Shown here: in pieces, positions 26,972 through 36,071 of the stretch
Layout: each line of letters starts with the position of its first letter
How positions within the stretch are numbered: the stretch's first letter is position 1
DNA from: an uncultured Pelagibacteraceae bacterium
GTDB lineage: Bacteria > Pseudomonadota > Alphaproteobacteria > Pelagibacterales > Pelagibacteraceae
Assembly: GCA_902595815.1 (NCBI GenBank)
Contig: CACJRL010000002.1
Location: 62,001-126,000 of the forward strand
DNA length: 64,000 bases
Direction of reading: 5' to 3'
The notes under the pieces: generated by a model
What the model saw: the letters and a program-made list of their open reading frames with translations, nothing else
The model's database searches: none
What the model was told of the DNA's origin: nothing
Position numbers and translations under genes: made by a program

Positions 26972-27797
26972 TACTCTTTTAGAGATTAATAATATTTATT
27001 TTATTTTTTTAATGATGGCAGCCGCTGTTCCAGTTGGTTTCTTTGCGGGATTTTTTGGAATTGGTGGGGGTTTGATATCTGTACCGTTTTTGTTTTTTGT
27101 GTTTGAAGCATTTAATGTAGATAAAGATTATTTAATGCATTTATCTGTAGGGACAGCTTTTTCAATAACAATTTTAACAGCTACAGCTTCAGTATTAACT
27201 CATAGAAAGTATAATGCTGTTGATTTTAATATTATAAAAAATTATGGAACATTTGTAATAATAGGCGTTTTTTCTGGAACATTGATGGCAGCATTGATGA
27301 ATACTAAAACTTTATTATTCTTTTTTTCTGTCGTTGTTTTCTTTTTTGGAGGTTATTTGTTGTTACAAAGTGAAAGGAAAAAAAAAATTAAAAAAAAATT
27401 TAATATTTTTCCTAGAATAATATTTGGATTTTTGTCAGGATTAATATCTGCTCCTATGGGCATAACAGGAGCTATGATGAATGTTCCTATATTAAGATAC
27501 TTTGGTTATCCTATTAACTTAGCAATAGGAAGCTCTGCAGCCATAGGATTTATAATAGCTTTATTTGGATCAATTGGTTTTTTTACATCTGGCTTAATGT
27601 TAAAAGCCGATATCCCACTCAGTATTGGATTTATTAATATACCTGCATTTATAATTTTTGTTCCAATAACCACATTCATGGCAAGGATTGGAGCAAAGAC
27701 AGTTCAAGATCTAGATAGAGTTAAAACACAAAGATTATTTGGTGTTTTTCTTTATGTTATTGGTACTTTATTTCTATATAGATTTTTAGTGACCTAG
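26964..27797 (+). CDS. Sulfite exporter TauE/SafE family membrane protein
   Basis: 277 aa with about eight membrane segments in two repeats. GFFAGFFGIGGGLISVPFL and GFLSGLISAPMGITGAMMNVPIL are the duplicated family motifs. The start is TTG at 26964, inside dusA. TauE/SafE members move organosulfonates, sulfite or other small anions across the inner membrane; the substrate here is unknown. It is the last gene of the TRAP-decarboxylase operon. Confidence 0.85.
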   Translation: MNNTLLEINNIYFIFLMMAAAVPVGFFAGFFGIGGGLISVPFLFFVFEAFNVDKDYLMHLSVGTAFSITILTATASVLTHRKYNAVDFNIIKNYGTFVIIGVFSGTLMAALMNTKTLLFFFSVVVFFFGGYLLLQSERKKKIKKKFNIFPRIIFGFLSGLISAPMGITGAMMNVPILRYFGYPINLAIGSSAAIGFIIALFGSIGFFTSGLMLKADIPLSIGFINIPAFIIFVPITTFMARIGAKTVQDLDRVKTQRLFGVFLYVIGTLFLYRFLVT

Positions 27798-27832
27798 GAG
27801 ACGAGGTGGTTTCAGTCTCCCTCCGCCACCTC
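27797..27832 (+). other. Possible pseudoknot/double-hairpin after tauE
   Basis: Two interleaved perfect inverted repeats occur: GGAGAC (27797-27802) with GTCTCC (27815-27820), and GAGGTGG (27803-27809) with CCACCTC (27826-27832). Their order is that of an H-type pseudoknot, although the first connecting loop would be zero nt. Either stem alone is also a stable hairpin. It is far more GC-rich than its surroundings and has no T tract. It lies between convergent genes and may act as a bidirectional 3' end structure. Confidence 0.5.
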
Positions 27833-27885
27833 AATTACATATTAATCGATTCTCTAATTTTTTCTTAACTCTTTATAGTTGAATT

Positions 27886-29340
27886 TTAAATTTTTTGATC
27901 ATAATCCCCAACTTTACCAGTTTGTTGAAGGAGATTATCAATAAAGTCAAAAATCTTCTTTTTTCTCTCTTCGGAGGTTGGACTTTCGGTAACTACAACT
28001 AAAGAGGGTTTATTAGAAGATGCTCTTATTAATCCCCAAGACCCATCATCAAAAGAAAATCTTACTCCATTAACAGTTAGTATTTCTCTAATTTCTTGAT
28101 CATCTACTTTAGTTTTATTTTCTTTAATGTTTGTTATTTCTTTAACTAAATTCTCAACTACGTCGTATTTTTCACTATCTTTACAATAAGGAGCCATAGT
28201 CGGACTTTGATAAGTTGTTGGTAATTCAGCAAGTATTTCACTCATTTTTTTGTTATTTTTATCGAGTAGCTTACAGACCTGTATTGCGGAATTAATTCCA
28301 TCATCATAGCCATATCCCAAAGGTTTATTAAAAAAGAAATGACCACTTTTTTCAAATCCTGCTAAAGCGTTATCGGTATTTACCTTTCTTTTGATATGGG
28401 AATGACCAGTTTTCCAATAAATTGTTTCACATTTATTTTCTTTTAATATTTTGTCATTGGAATAAAGTCCTGTCGATTTTACATCAACAATAAATTTACT
28501 GTTTTTATGATCTTTCGAAAGATTTCTAGCAATTAATAACCCTATTTTATCTGAAAAGATTTCATTACCTTTATCATCTATAACCCCAACTCTATCCCCA
28601 TCTCCATCAAAACCAAATCCAATATCAGCATTATTTTCTTTAACGGCTTTTGAAATTGCATGTAACATTTCTAAGTCTTCAGGATTTGGGTTGTATTTTG
28701 GAAAAGTCCAATCAAGTTCACAATCAAGTTCAATTACCTCGCACCCAATACTTCTTAAAATTTCTGGTGCAAATATTCCTGCTGTTCCATTGCCACAAGC
28801 AACTACTGCTTTAATTTTTTTATTTAATGGGTTTTTTGTTATCAAATCATTCTTATAAACATTGTGAAAATCATCAATTTTTTTTACATCACCTTCACCA
28901 TTAATAAAATTTTGATTTAGAGTAATATCTTTTAGTTCTTTCATTTCCTCAGGCGCATGAGTAAGTCCTTTTTTGATACCCATTTTTACACCCGTCCAAC
29001 CATTTTCATTATGACTAGCTGTAACCATAGCTATCGCATCTGAATTTAAATTAAATTGAGCGAAGTAAACCATCGGGGATAAAGATAATCCTATATCCTC
29101 GATTTTGCATCCAGTTGAAACTAAACCCTCTTTTAATTTTTCTTTGATATGTTCACTGTAAGACCTGTAATCTTGGCCAACAATAATTCTTGGATTGTTT
29201 TTCTTTGTATGATTAATTATTTGAGTTCCAAGACCTTTACCAAGTTGAACGATTCCATCGTCATCTATGTCTTTTTCGTATACCCATCGTGCGTCATATT
29301 CCCGAAAGCCGTAGGTATCAATTTTTCCCGAATTTTTCAT
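27886..29340 (-). CDS. Phosphomannomutase/phosphoglucomutase
   Basis: 484 aa, alpha-D-phosphohexomutase. The phosphoserine loop TASHNENGWTGVKMG, the metal loop GFGFDGDGDRVGV and the sugar-binding GFEKSGHFFF segment are all present, with a C-terminal phosphate-binding RASSNKPSLVV. It interconverts hexose 1- and 6-phosphates, supplying GDP-mannose or glucose-1-phosphate for glycan and LPS synthesis. The start codon follows a 161-bp divergent region shared with nrdA. No operon partner is apparent. Confidence 0.92.
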   Translation of the reverse strand: MKNSGKIDTYGFREYDARWVYEKDIDDDGIVQLGKGLGTQIINHTKKNNPRIIVGQDYRSYSEHIKEKLKEGLVSTGCKIEDIGLSLSPMVYFAQFNLNSDAIAMVTASHNENGWTGVKMGIKKGLTHAPEEMKELKDITLNQNFINGEGDVKKIDDFHNVYKNDLITKNPLNKKIKAVVACGNGTAGIFAPEILRSIGCEVIELDCELDWTFPKYNPNPEDLEMLHAISKAVKENNADIGFGFDGDGDRVGVIDDKGNEIFSDKIGLLIARNLSKDHKNSKFIVDVKSTGLYSNDKILKENKCETIYWKTGHSHIKRKVNTDNALAGFEKSGHFFFNKPLGYGYDDGINSAIQVCKLLDKNNKKMSEILAELPTTYQSPTMAPYCKDSEKYDVVENLVKEITNIKENKTKVDDQEIREILTVNGVRFSFDDGSWGLIRASSNKPSLVVVTESPTSEERKKKIFDFIDNLLQQTGKVGDYDQKI

Positions 29341-29414
29341 GTGGATATATGTACATTTTTTTAAAATTTTTATTGATAAATATTTAATAAGTTCTATAAA
29401 TGTTCTATTGATTT

Positions 29415-29461
29415 ACAATTTATATAGTATATCAGGTAAATCTACACACTATATCTAGTTA
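29415..29461 (+). promoter_or_regulatory. Pair of NrdR boxes upstream of nrdAB
   Basis: Two 16-mers resemble the NrdR consensus acaCwAtATaTwGtgt: ACAATTTATATAGTAT at 29415-29430 and ACACTATATCTAGTTA at 29446-29461, each about 13 of 16. They are 31 bp apart, three helical turns, as in known nrd operons. A TATAAA at 29479-29484 could be the -10 element, in which case the second box covers the -35 region, consistent with repression by NrdR-dATP. Confidence 0.7.
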
Positions 29462-29501
29462 TTTACTAGATTTTTTAGTATAAAGATAAAAAGGGAGTTT
29501 A

Positions 29502-31439
29502 ATGAACAAAATATTGTCTCAGGCAATCAGGAAAGCTGTCTCTGATTATAAACCGGTGGAAAAAATCAGCAATAATGACAAAAGACCAGACTTATTTTCA
29601 CTAAATAACAACACAGAGTTGTTTCAAAATTCTAAAGGGATAACTATTAAAATAGATAGATCAAGAGATGATAATTTAACAGATTTTGGAAGAGCAACAC
29701 TAAGTGATAGATACCTTGGAGAAAACGAGTCTTTCCAAGATTTATTTGCAAGAGTTGCAAGTCATTATGCAGATGACAACTTACACGCCCAAAGATTATA
29801 TAACTATATCAGTAATTTATGGTTCATGCCAGCAACACCAGTTTTATCAAACGGTGGAACAAAAAGAGGTTTACCAATTTCTTGTTTCTTAAATGAAGCA
29901 GGGGATAGCTTAACTGGAATATTAGATCTATGGAGTGAAAATGTTTGGTTGGCTGCCAAAGGCGGAGGTATTGGAAGTTATTGGGGCAACTTAAGATCTA
30001 TTGGAGAAAAAATTGGAAGAGTTGGAAAAACTTCAGGCATTATTCCTTTTATAAAAGTTATGGATTCTTTGACAATGGCGATCAGTCAAGGTTCTTTAAG
30101 AAGAGGATCAGCAGCTTGTTATCTTCCAATTGATCATCCGGAGATAGAAGAATTTATTGAAATGAGAAGACCAACAGGTGGTGATCCAAATAGAAGATCA
30201 TTAAATTTACACCACGGTGTTTTAGTTTCAGATGCATTTATGAGAGCTGTAGAGCTAGATGAACAATGGGCATTAAAAAGTCCAAAAGATCAATCAGTAC
30301 AAGCTACTGTTTCTGCAAGAAATTTATGGATTAGATTATTAACTGCAAGAATTGAAACCGGAGAACCTTATATTGTCTTCATTGATACAGTTAATAGAAT
30401 GATACCTCAACATCATAAGCTTGCTGGTTTAACTGTTAAGACATCTAACTTGTGTAGTGAAATAACTTTACCAACAGGAATTGATAAAGAGGGTAGAGAT
30501 AGAACGGCAGTATGTTGTTTATCATCTTTAAATTTAGAAACTTACGAAGAATGGAAAGACGATGAAAACTTTGTTCCAGACGTAATGAGATTTTTAGACA
30601 ATGTATTAACAGACTTTACTGAAAAAGCACCCGAGTCATTTAGTGATGCTGTTTACTCAGCATTGAAAGAAAGAAGTGTTGGTCTAGGTGTTATGGGACT
30701 TCATTCATTCTTCCAACAAAAAATGATACCTTTTGAGTCAGTGATGAGTAAAGTTTGGAATAAAAAAATATTTGAAAGCATCCAAAAACAAGTTGATCAA
30801 GCTTCAAAAGATTTGGCCGATGAAAGAGGTGCATGTCCGGACGCTGCTGATTATGGTATTAATGAAAGATTTTCAAATAAAACTGCAATAGCTCCAACTG
30901 CTTCAATTTCAATTATTTGTGGTGGAACTTCTCCAGGTGTAGAACCAATTGCAGCAAATAGTTATACACATAAAACTTTGTCCGGATCATTTAACGTTAG
31001 AAATAAATATCTAAGTAAATTATTAGAGAAGCACGGTAAAAATGATGATGAAACATGGTCAAGTATAACAACTAATCAAGGCTCGGTTTCTCATCTTGAT
31101 TTTTTAACCCAACAAGAAAAAGACGTATTTAAAACAGCTTTTGAACTAGACCAGAAATGGATTGTGGAGTTAGGTGCAGATAGAACTCCTCATATTTCTC
31201 AAGCACAATCAATAAATATATTTATACCTGCAGATATTCATAAAAGGGACTTACACCAAATCCACTTCCAAGCTTGGAAAAAAGGATTGAAGAGCCTTTA
31301 TTACTGCAGATCTAAATCAATACAAAGAGCGGAAAACGTAAACGATGCAAATTCTACAGATGTAACAGCAAACGTTTACAAATCAAAGAAACAAGAAAAT
31401 CAACAACCAGAATATGAGGAGTGTTTATCATGTCAGTAG
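29502..31439 (+). CDS. nrdA: Ribonucleoside-diphosphate reductase alpha subunit (class I)
   Basis: 645 aa. The catalytic barrel is complete: LPISCFLNEAGDS with the first active-site Cys, the TSNLCSEI loop, a second Cys in AVCCLSSLNLE, the ATASISIICGG phosphate loop, and a C-terminal CLSC redox pair. It reduces ribonucleoside diphosphates to deoxy forms with NrdB. It is shorter than E. coli NrdA (761 aa), and no N-terminal ATP-cone (normally about 90 aa) can be recognised, so dATP activity control may be missing. AAGGGAG precedes the ATG. It overlaps nrdB by 10 nt. Confidence 0.95.
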   Translation: MNKILSQAIRKAVSDYKPVEKISNNDKRPDLFSLNNNTELFQNSKGITIKIDRSRDDNLTDFGRATLSDRYLGENESFQDLFARVASHYADDNLHAQRLYNYISNLWFMPATPVLSNGGTKRGLPISCFLNEAGDSLTGILDLWSENVWLAAKGGGIGSYWGNLRSIGEKIGRVGKTSGIIPFIKVMDSLTMAISQGSLRRGSAACYLPIDHPEIEEFIEMRRPTGGDPNRRSLNLHHGVLVSDAFMRAVELDEQWALKSPKDQSVQATVSARNLWIRLLTARIETGEPYIVFIDTVNRMIPQHHKLAGLTVKTSNLCSEITLPTGIDKEGRDRTAVCCLSSLNLETYEEWKDDENFVPDVMRFLDNVLTDFTEKAPESFSDAVYSALKERSVGLGVMGLHSFFQQKMIPFESVMSKVWNKKIFESIQKQVDQASKDLADERGACPDAADYGINERFSNKTAIAPTASISIICGGTSPGVEPIAANSYTHKTLSGSFNVRNKYLSKLLEKHGKNDDETWSSITTNQGSVSHLDFLTQQEKDVFKTAFELDQKWIVELGADRTPHISQAQSINIFIPADIHKRDLHQIHFQAWKKGLKSLYYCRSKSIQRAENVNDANSTDVTANVYKSKKQENQQPEYEECLSCQ

Positions 31440-32443
31440 AAAGTCTAAAAGATACGAAACAAAAAATTGTAGAACCAAAAAAAATGGGTCTATTAGTTGA
31501 GAACCCAGTTTATAAACCATTCAGATACCCATGGTGTTACGATGCTTGGTTAACTCAACAAAGAATTCATTGGTTACCAGAGGAAGTTCCACTTGGTGAT
31601 GATGTTAGAGATTGGCAAAAAAATCTTTCAGAGTCAGAAAAAAATTTATTAACTCAAATTTTTAGATTTTTTACTCAAGCAGATGTTGAAGTTAATAACT
31701 GTTATTTAAGACATTACACAACCGTATTTAAACCAACAGAAGTTTTAATGATGATGACAGCATTTGCCTCAATGGAGACAGTTCATGTAGCAGCTTATTC
31801 ACATCTATTAGATACTATCGGAATGCCAGAATCTGAATATTCTGCATTCATGAAGTACAAAGAGATGAAAGATAAATATGATTACATGCAAAACTTTAAT
31901 GTAAACTCAAAAGAAGATATCGCAAAAACTGTTGCAGTATTTAGTGCCTTTACAGAAGGTCTACAGTTATTTGCAAGTTTCGCAATTTTATTAAACTTTC
32001 CAAGACACAATAAACTTAAAGGAATGGGTCAGATAGTTACTTGGTCAGTAAGAGATGAAACTCTACATTGTAATTCTATGATTAGAATTTTTAAAGAGTT
32101 CATTAAAGAAAATCCTGAGATTTGGACACCAAAACTTAAAAAAGAACTTTATGAAGCTTGCAGAACTATAATTGAACATGAAGATGCATTTATTGATCTA
32201 GCTTTTGAAATGGGTCCAATGCAGGGTTTAACAGCTCAAGAAGTTAAAGATTATATAAGGTTCATTGGAAACAGAAGATTAACTCAGTTAGGTCTTGAGC
32301 CAATATATGATGTTCAGAAAAACCCATTAACATGGTTAGATACAATGTTAAATGCAGTAGAGCATATGAACTTCTTTGAAGGCAGAGCCACTGAATATTC
32401 AAAAGCATCTACACAAGGTAATTGGATAGACGCTTTCTCCTAG
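31430..32443 (+). CDS. nrdB: Ribonucleoside-diphosphate reductase beta subunit
   Basis: 337 aa from ATG 31430 (MSVESLKDTK), preferred to the ORF-track start at 31421 because GAGGAG lies at the right distance before it. The diiron ligands are seen in QADVEVNNCYLRHY, ASMETVHVAAYSH and SVRDETLHCNSM, and the helical NrdB fold is complete. It generates the radical used by NrdA. No ATP-cone is present at the N-terminus. The DUF1289 gene follows after 6 nt. Confidence 0.95.
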   Translation: MSVESLKDTKQKIVEPKKMGLLVENPVYKPFRYPWCYDAWLTQQRIHWLPEEVPLGDDVRDWQKNLSESEKNLLTQIFRFFTQADVEVNNCYLRHYTTVFKPTEVLMMMTAFASMETVHVAAYSHLLDTIGMPESEYSAFMKYKEMKDKYDYMQNFNVNSKEDIAKTVAVFSAFTEGLQLFASFAILLNFPRHNKLKGMGQIVTWSVRDETLHCNSMIRIFKEFIKENPEIWTPKLKKELYEACRTIIEHEDAFIDLAFEMGPMQGLTAQEVKDYIRFIGNRRLTQLGLEPIYDVQKNPLTWLDTMLNAVEHMNFFEGRATEYSKASTQGNWIDAFS

Positions 32444-32449
32444 GATTAA

Positions 32450-32698
32450 GTGATAGTAAGTCCCTGTATAAGTATTTGTAAGACTGATCCAGTATCGGGT
32501 CTTTGTTATGGATGTGGAAGATCTGATGAAGAAAAAAAAATCTGGAAAGATCCTGAAACAACTGATGACTGGAAGAACAATAATTTAAAAGAGATAGAAA
32601 ACAGACTTTCAGGTTGGCAATTAGAGAGCTTTAAAATGTCTTACAAAAACAAAATTGAAAAAGGTATTTCTTTGTATAAACAAAAACAATCTAAATAG
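32450..32698 (+). CDS. DUF1289 family zinc-ribbon-like protein
   Basis: 82 aa starting with GTG. The pattern SPCISICKTD..GLCYGCGRSDEE, four cysteines, defines DUF1289. Family function is unknown and a metal site is probable. It follows nrdB by 6 nt and is likely expressed with nrdAB. Confidence 0.82.
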   Translation: MIVSPCISICKTDPVSGLCYGCGRSDEEKKIWKDPETTDDWKNNNLKEIENRLSGWQLESFKMSYKNKIEKGISLYKQKQSK

Positions 32699-32744
32699 AA
32701 TATATTTTATAATTAAAGAAAATTAACTAATTAGATTTAAATAA

Positions 32745-33407
32745 TTAAATTTTTTCTTTATCTTCATAATTTTCTTCTTCATTAGAAACTTTATTCTTCT
32801 TTGTATTTAAAATATCAGCAAAACTATGATTCACATCTCTATGTCCAGCTTCATCATCTCTAATAACCTTTACAACATCTTTCAATCTAGAATTTAATGG
32901 AAGATTCCAATAATTTATTGCTATCTCTGGAGCCTTAATATTTTCTATTTTACCCTCCTCTATTTCATTTAGGTACTCAGTGTAGCTTATGACGGCTTCT
33001 TCTTCAAAATACCCAACAATTCTATGAGCAGTCTTTTGTGAAATCAAATATATAAATAGATACATCAAAATAAATATAAATTGTGCAACCATTATAATTA
33101 ATCTTTCAATAAACGTAGGTTTTGCAATTTTAATAAAGGTCATTAAATGCATTCTTTCATTTGCAGCTTCATCTAATAGAATTTTGATCCAACCTTTATC
33201 ATCTTGCATTTTTCTTAAAGATTTTAGGTGAAGTAACATTCCAGCTACCATACCTGGAACAGCTGCTACAGTTTCTAAAACAACTGCTCTATGCCCATAT
33301 TTTTTTTTAAAAAAAGTATCAGCCAAGAATCTTAAAAATTTTGTGAATCCAAAAGCAATCTTATCACTTAAGTCTTGTGGTTTATGATGCCTATTTAAAT
33401 TTTCCAT
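32745..33407 (-). CDS. aox: Alternative oxidase (ubiquinol oxidase, diiron)
   Basis: 220 aa. All six diiron carboxylate/His ligands are present: Glu45 in VVLETVAAVPG, Glu84 and His87 in NERMHLM, Glu135 (or a neighbour) in FEEEAV, and Glu186 and His189 in DDEAGHRDVNH. Helical hydrophobic segments at about 104-123 would anchor it monotopically in the inner membrane. It oxidises ubiquinol with oxygen without pumping protons, relieving over-reduction of the quinone pool. It stands alone between nrdB-DUF1289 and a lipoprotein gene. The acidic, low-complexity C-terminus is not conserved. Confidence 0.92.
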   Translation of the reverse strand: MENLNRHHKPQDLSDKIAFGFTKFLRFLADTFFKKKYGHRAVVLETVAAVPGMVAGMLLHLKSLRKMQDDKGWIKILLDEAANERMHLMTFIKIAKPTFIERLIIMVAQFIFILMYLFIYLISQKTAHRIVGYFEEEAVISYTEYLNEIEEGKIENIKAPEIAINYWNLPLNSRLKDVVKVIRDDEAGHRDVNHSFADILNTKKNKVSNEEENYEDKEKI

Positions 33408-33508
33408 ACTATATATATGGCAATAATAAAATATTTTTAAATGGGTAAAATTAGACCTATCTTTGGTTCAAAAGTATAAATTTCTGTATTTACTTACTTT
33501 ATATTTAT

Positions 33509-33973
33509 TTAATTATGCCAAGGATCATTAGCATTAGGTGGAGGAATAGGGTCTACAACTGGATTAGTCACAGGAAGATTAGGCGGATTATTTGAAGGTG
33601 CTTGATTATTATTATCATTCGTATTTGAATTTCTCTGATTTATAGATCTAATTGTATTTGAAGCGATATGGTCACGAGATTTATCTGAAGTATTTCCACT
33701 TTCATGATTTCTTATAAACGATTTTGACAATTGTGTTAGCTTGCAGTCTTCAATTTTTTTGAATTTTTTTTTTGTAAAATCACAAGTTACATTTAGCCAA
33801 TGATAAACTTTCTTATTGAAAGCTTGATAATAAGTTTTAACAATTTCTTTGTTTTTATTTAATACATCTACTTTGCGTAAATCACTTGATACATTTGTGA
33901 AAGATTTGTTCGAACATCCTGATAATAGAGATATTGTCACAAAAATTACCAATGCATTAGCATAACGAATCAT
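33509..33973 (-). CDS. Small predicted lipoprotein
   Basis: 154 aa from ATG 33973 (MIRYANALVIFVTIS), preferred to the track start at 33988. LLSGC at the end of the hydrophobic segment is a lipobox, so Cys would be lipidated. The mature part is hydrophilic, with a paired-Cys central region and a C-terminal tail rich in Asn and Pro (NPPNLPVTNPVVDPIPPP). No family is recognised. A periplasmic-side location is inferred. Confidence 0.6.
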   Translation of the reverse strand: MIRYANALVIFVTISLLSGCSNKSFTNVSSDLRKVDVLNKNKEIVKTYYQAFNKKVYHWLNVTCDFTKKKFKKIEDCKLTQLSKSFIRNHESGNTSDKSRDHIASNTIRSINQRNSNTNDNNNQAPSNNPPNLPVTNPVVDPIPPPNANDPWHN

Positions 33974-34050
33974 GCCTTTGTTATACAACTATTAGGAGAA
34001 TTTAAAAAACTACAGATAGTAGTTAAAAATATATAAATATCTAAATGTAG

Positions 34051-35175
34051 TTATCTTTGATTTAAAAGCATAACTTTTCGATATTTGCTACCTTTGTATT
34101 TAGCTAATGGTCTAATTAATTTATTAGATGAATGTTGTTCCATTATATGAGCTGACCAACCAGTAATCCTTGAAATTACAAATATAGGTGTGAAGAAATC
34201 TGTATCAAAACCCATTAGATGATAAGTTGGTCCTGTTGGGTAATCTACATTTGGATGAATATTTTTTTTACTAATCATTACTTTTTCTACGATATCGTAA
34301 ATCTTTAAAAACTTTTTATCTTTTTTAATCTTAGCAACTTTTTTGAAATAAGCTTTCATGGTTGGAACTCTAGAGTCTCCACTTTTATAAACTCTGTGTC
34401 CAAAACCCATCACAACCTCTTTTTTCTTTAATGCATTATTGATCCATTTTAAAGCATTCTCAGGTTTTTTGATTTTATTCATCATATGCATAACTTCTTC
34501 ATTTGCTCCACCGTGTAATGGTCCTTTTAGACTAGCTATAGCACCTGTTATAGCACCATGAATGTCAGATAAACTACTCGTTATAGTTCTAGCTGTAAAA
34601 GTTGAAACATTGAAACTGTGTTCTGCGTATAAAATTAAAGACACATCAAATGCTTTTACGATTTCTTTTTGAGGAACCTTTCCAAAACACATGTAGAAAA
34701 AGTTTTCTGCAAAAGTTAATTCTTTTTTTGGTTTAATAATCTTTTTACCTTTTCGAATTCTATAAAACGCTGCTAAAGCAGTTGGAGTTTTAGCTAAAAT
34801 TCTTAGTGCTTTTCTTGTATTTGCTTCCTGAGAATTATCTGTTGTCTCTTTATCTTCTAATCCCATTACGCTAACTGCAGTTCTAGCAACATCCATAGGA
34901 TGAGATTTTTTTGGCATATGTTTGATTATTTCGTAAAGATTTTTTGATAAATCTCTCTGTCCTCTTTCAATTTTCTCAAATTGTCTTAGTTCAATACTAT
35001 TTGGTAAATCACCCTTTAAAATAAGATATGCTGCTTCTTCAAATCTACAAAATTCACATAGGTCTTGAACAGCATAACCTCTATAAGTTAATGAGTTAAT
35101 TTCAGGCATAACTTTAGAAACTTCTGTTTCATCAACAACAATTCCTAATAAACCTTTTTTTACTTCTTCACTCAT
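34051..35175 (-). CDS. prpC: 2-methylcitrate synthase
   Basis: 374 aa, a short-type citrate synthase fold. The catalytic blocks SLKGPLHGGANEEV, VVMGFGHRVYKSGDSRV and HPNVDYPTGPTYHLMG with its Asp are present, and the N-terminus GLLGIVVDETEVS is typical of the methylcitrate synthase branch. It condenses propionyl-CoA with oxaloacetate. It is last in a leftward prpD-prpB-prpC operon with one-base overlaps. Context separates it from housekeeping citrate synthase. Confidence 0.92.
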   Translation of the reverse strand: MSEEVKKGLLGIVVDETEVSKVMPEINSLTYRGYAVQDLCEFCRFEEAAYLILKGDLPNSIELRQFEKIERGQRDLSKNLYEIIKHMPKKSHPMDVARTAVSVMGLEDKETTDNSQEANTRKALRILAKTPTALAAFYRIRKGKKIIKPKKELTFAENFFYMCFGKVPQKEIVKAFDVSLILYAEHSFNVSTFTARTITSSLSDIHGAITGAIASLKGPLHGGANEEVMHMMNKIKKPENALKWINNALKKKEVVMGFGHRVYKSGDSRVPTMKAYFKKVAKIKKDKKFLKIYDIVEKVMISKKNIHPNVDYPTGPTYHLMGFDTDFFTPIFVISRITGWSAHIMEQHSSNKLIRPLAKYKGSKYRKVMLLNQR

Positions 35176-36071
35176 TATTCATGTCCCTCTGTACTAAAAT
35201 TATATATCTTTTCGTCTAAAGAATTGTATTTTTCATACTCAACCAAATCATACAATCTTTTTCTGGTTTGCATTTTATCTATAATATTATTTTGATGTCC
35301 ATCGGCAAAAATGGCACGTAATCCATCCTCAACACTTTTCATCGCTAATCTTTGTGTTGTAACTGGATAAATTACAATATTGTAACCAAGGTCTTCTAAT
35401 TGTTTAAAATCTAGCAACTTCGATTTACCAAACTCAGTCATATTAGCTAAAAGATAACAATCTAGTGATTTTCTAACTTTTTCAAATTCAGTTTCATCTT
35501 TTAATGCTTCTGGAAAAACAATTTCTGCACCAGCATCAATATAAGATTTGCAACGATCAATCATTTTATCAATACCTTCTACACTTTTAGCATCTGAACG
35601 TGCAATGATTTTAAATTGTTTGTCTGATCTTGCTTCTACACATTCTTTAATTTTTTTTGTCATATCCTCTTTAGATATCAATTCTTTATTATCTAAATGG
35701 CCACATCTTTTCTGTTCAATCTGATCTTCTAAATGAATTGCTGAAATACCAAAATTTTCAAATGTTTGAACAGTTTCCTTACAAGATTTAAATCCTGTGT
35801 CAACATCTACAATGGTTGGAAGATTAGTTACACGTGCAATTTGTTTTGATCTGTTGCTTACATCATTAAGAGTTGTTAATCCTATATCTGGATAACCCAA
35901 ATCATTAGACATAACACCACCAGATACATAAACTCCATCATATCCGATTTCTTCAATAATTTTTGCTGTTAATGGATTATATGCACCAGGTATTCTTAAA
36001 ATTTTACTAGATTTAAGTTTATTATCTAAATCAATTCTTTTACCTTCAGGTTTTTTTTCAACAAAGTGCAC
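35175..36071 (-). CDS. prpB: Methylisocitrate lyase
   Basis: 298 aa. GAYNPLTAKIIEEIGYDGVYVSGG and VDVDTGFKS..IHLEDQIEQKRCGH are the PEP mutase/isocitrate lyase superfamily signatures, with KRCGH holding the catalytic Cys. It cleaves 2-methylisocitrate to pyruvate and succinate. The start is GTG, overlapping the prpD stop by one base; the same overlap is used with prpC. Confidence 0.93.
   Translation of the reverse strand: MHFVEKKPEGKRIDLDNKLKSSKILRIPGAYNPLTAKIIEEIGYDGVYVSGGVMSNDLGYPDIGLTTLNDVSNRSKQIARVTNLPTIVDVDTGFKSCKETVQTFENFGISAIHLEDQIEQKRCGHLDNKELISKEDMTKKIKECVEARSDKQFKIIARSDAKSVEGIDKMIDRCKSYIDAGAEIVFPEALKDETEFEKVRKSLDCYLLANMTEFGKSKLLDFKQLEDLGYNIVIYPVTTQRLAMKSVEDGLRAIFADGHQNNIIDKMQTRKRLYDLVEYEKYNSLDEKIYNFSTEGHE

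Noticed and set aside
27797-27832. Possible tmRNA fragment or tRNA-like 3' end
   Set aside because: The CCGCCACCTCA end recalls a tmRNA acceptor, but there is no T-arm, no matching 5' acceptor strand and no tag reading frame nearby.
32687-32740. Terminator after the DUF1289 gene
   Set aside because: AATCTAAATAG and CTAATTAGATT can pair, but the loop is long, the stem is AT-only in most positions and has a mismatch.
33408-33508. Small gene or RNA between the oxidase and lipoprotein genes
   Set aside because: No ORF, strong hairpin or clear promoter could be supported in this AT-rich spacer.
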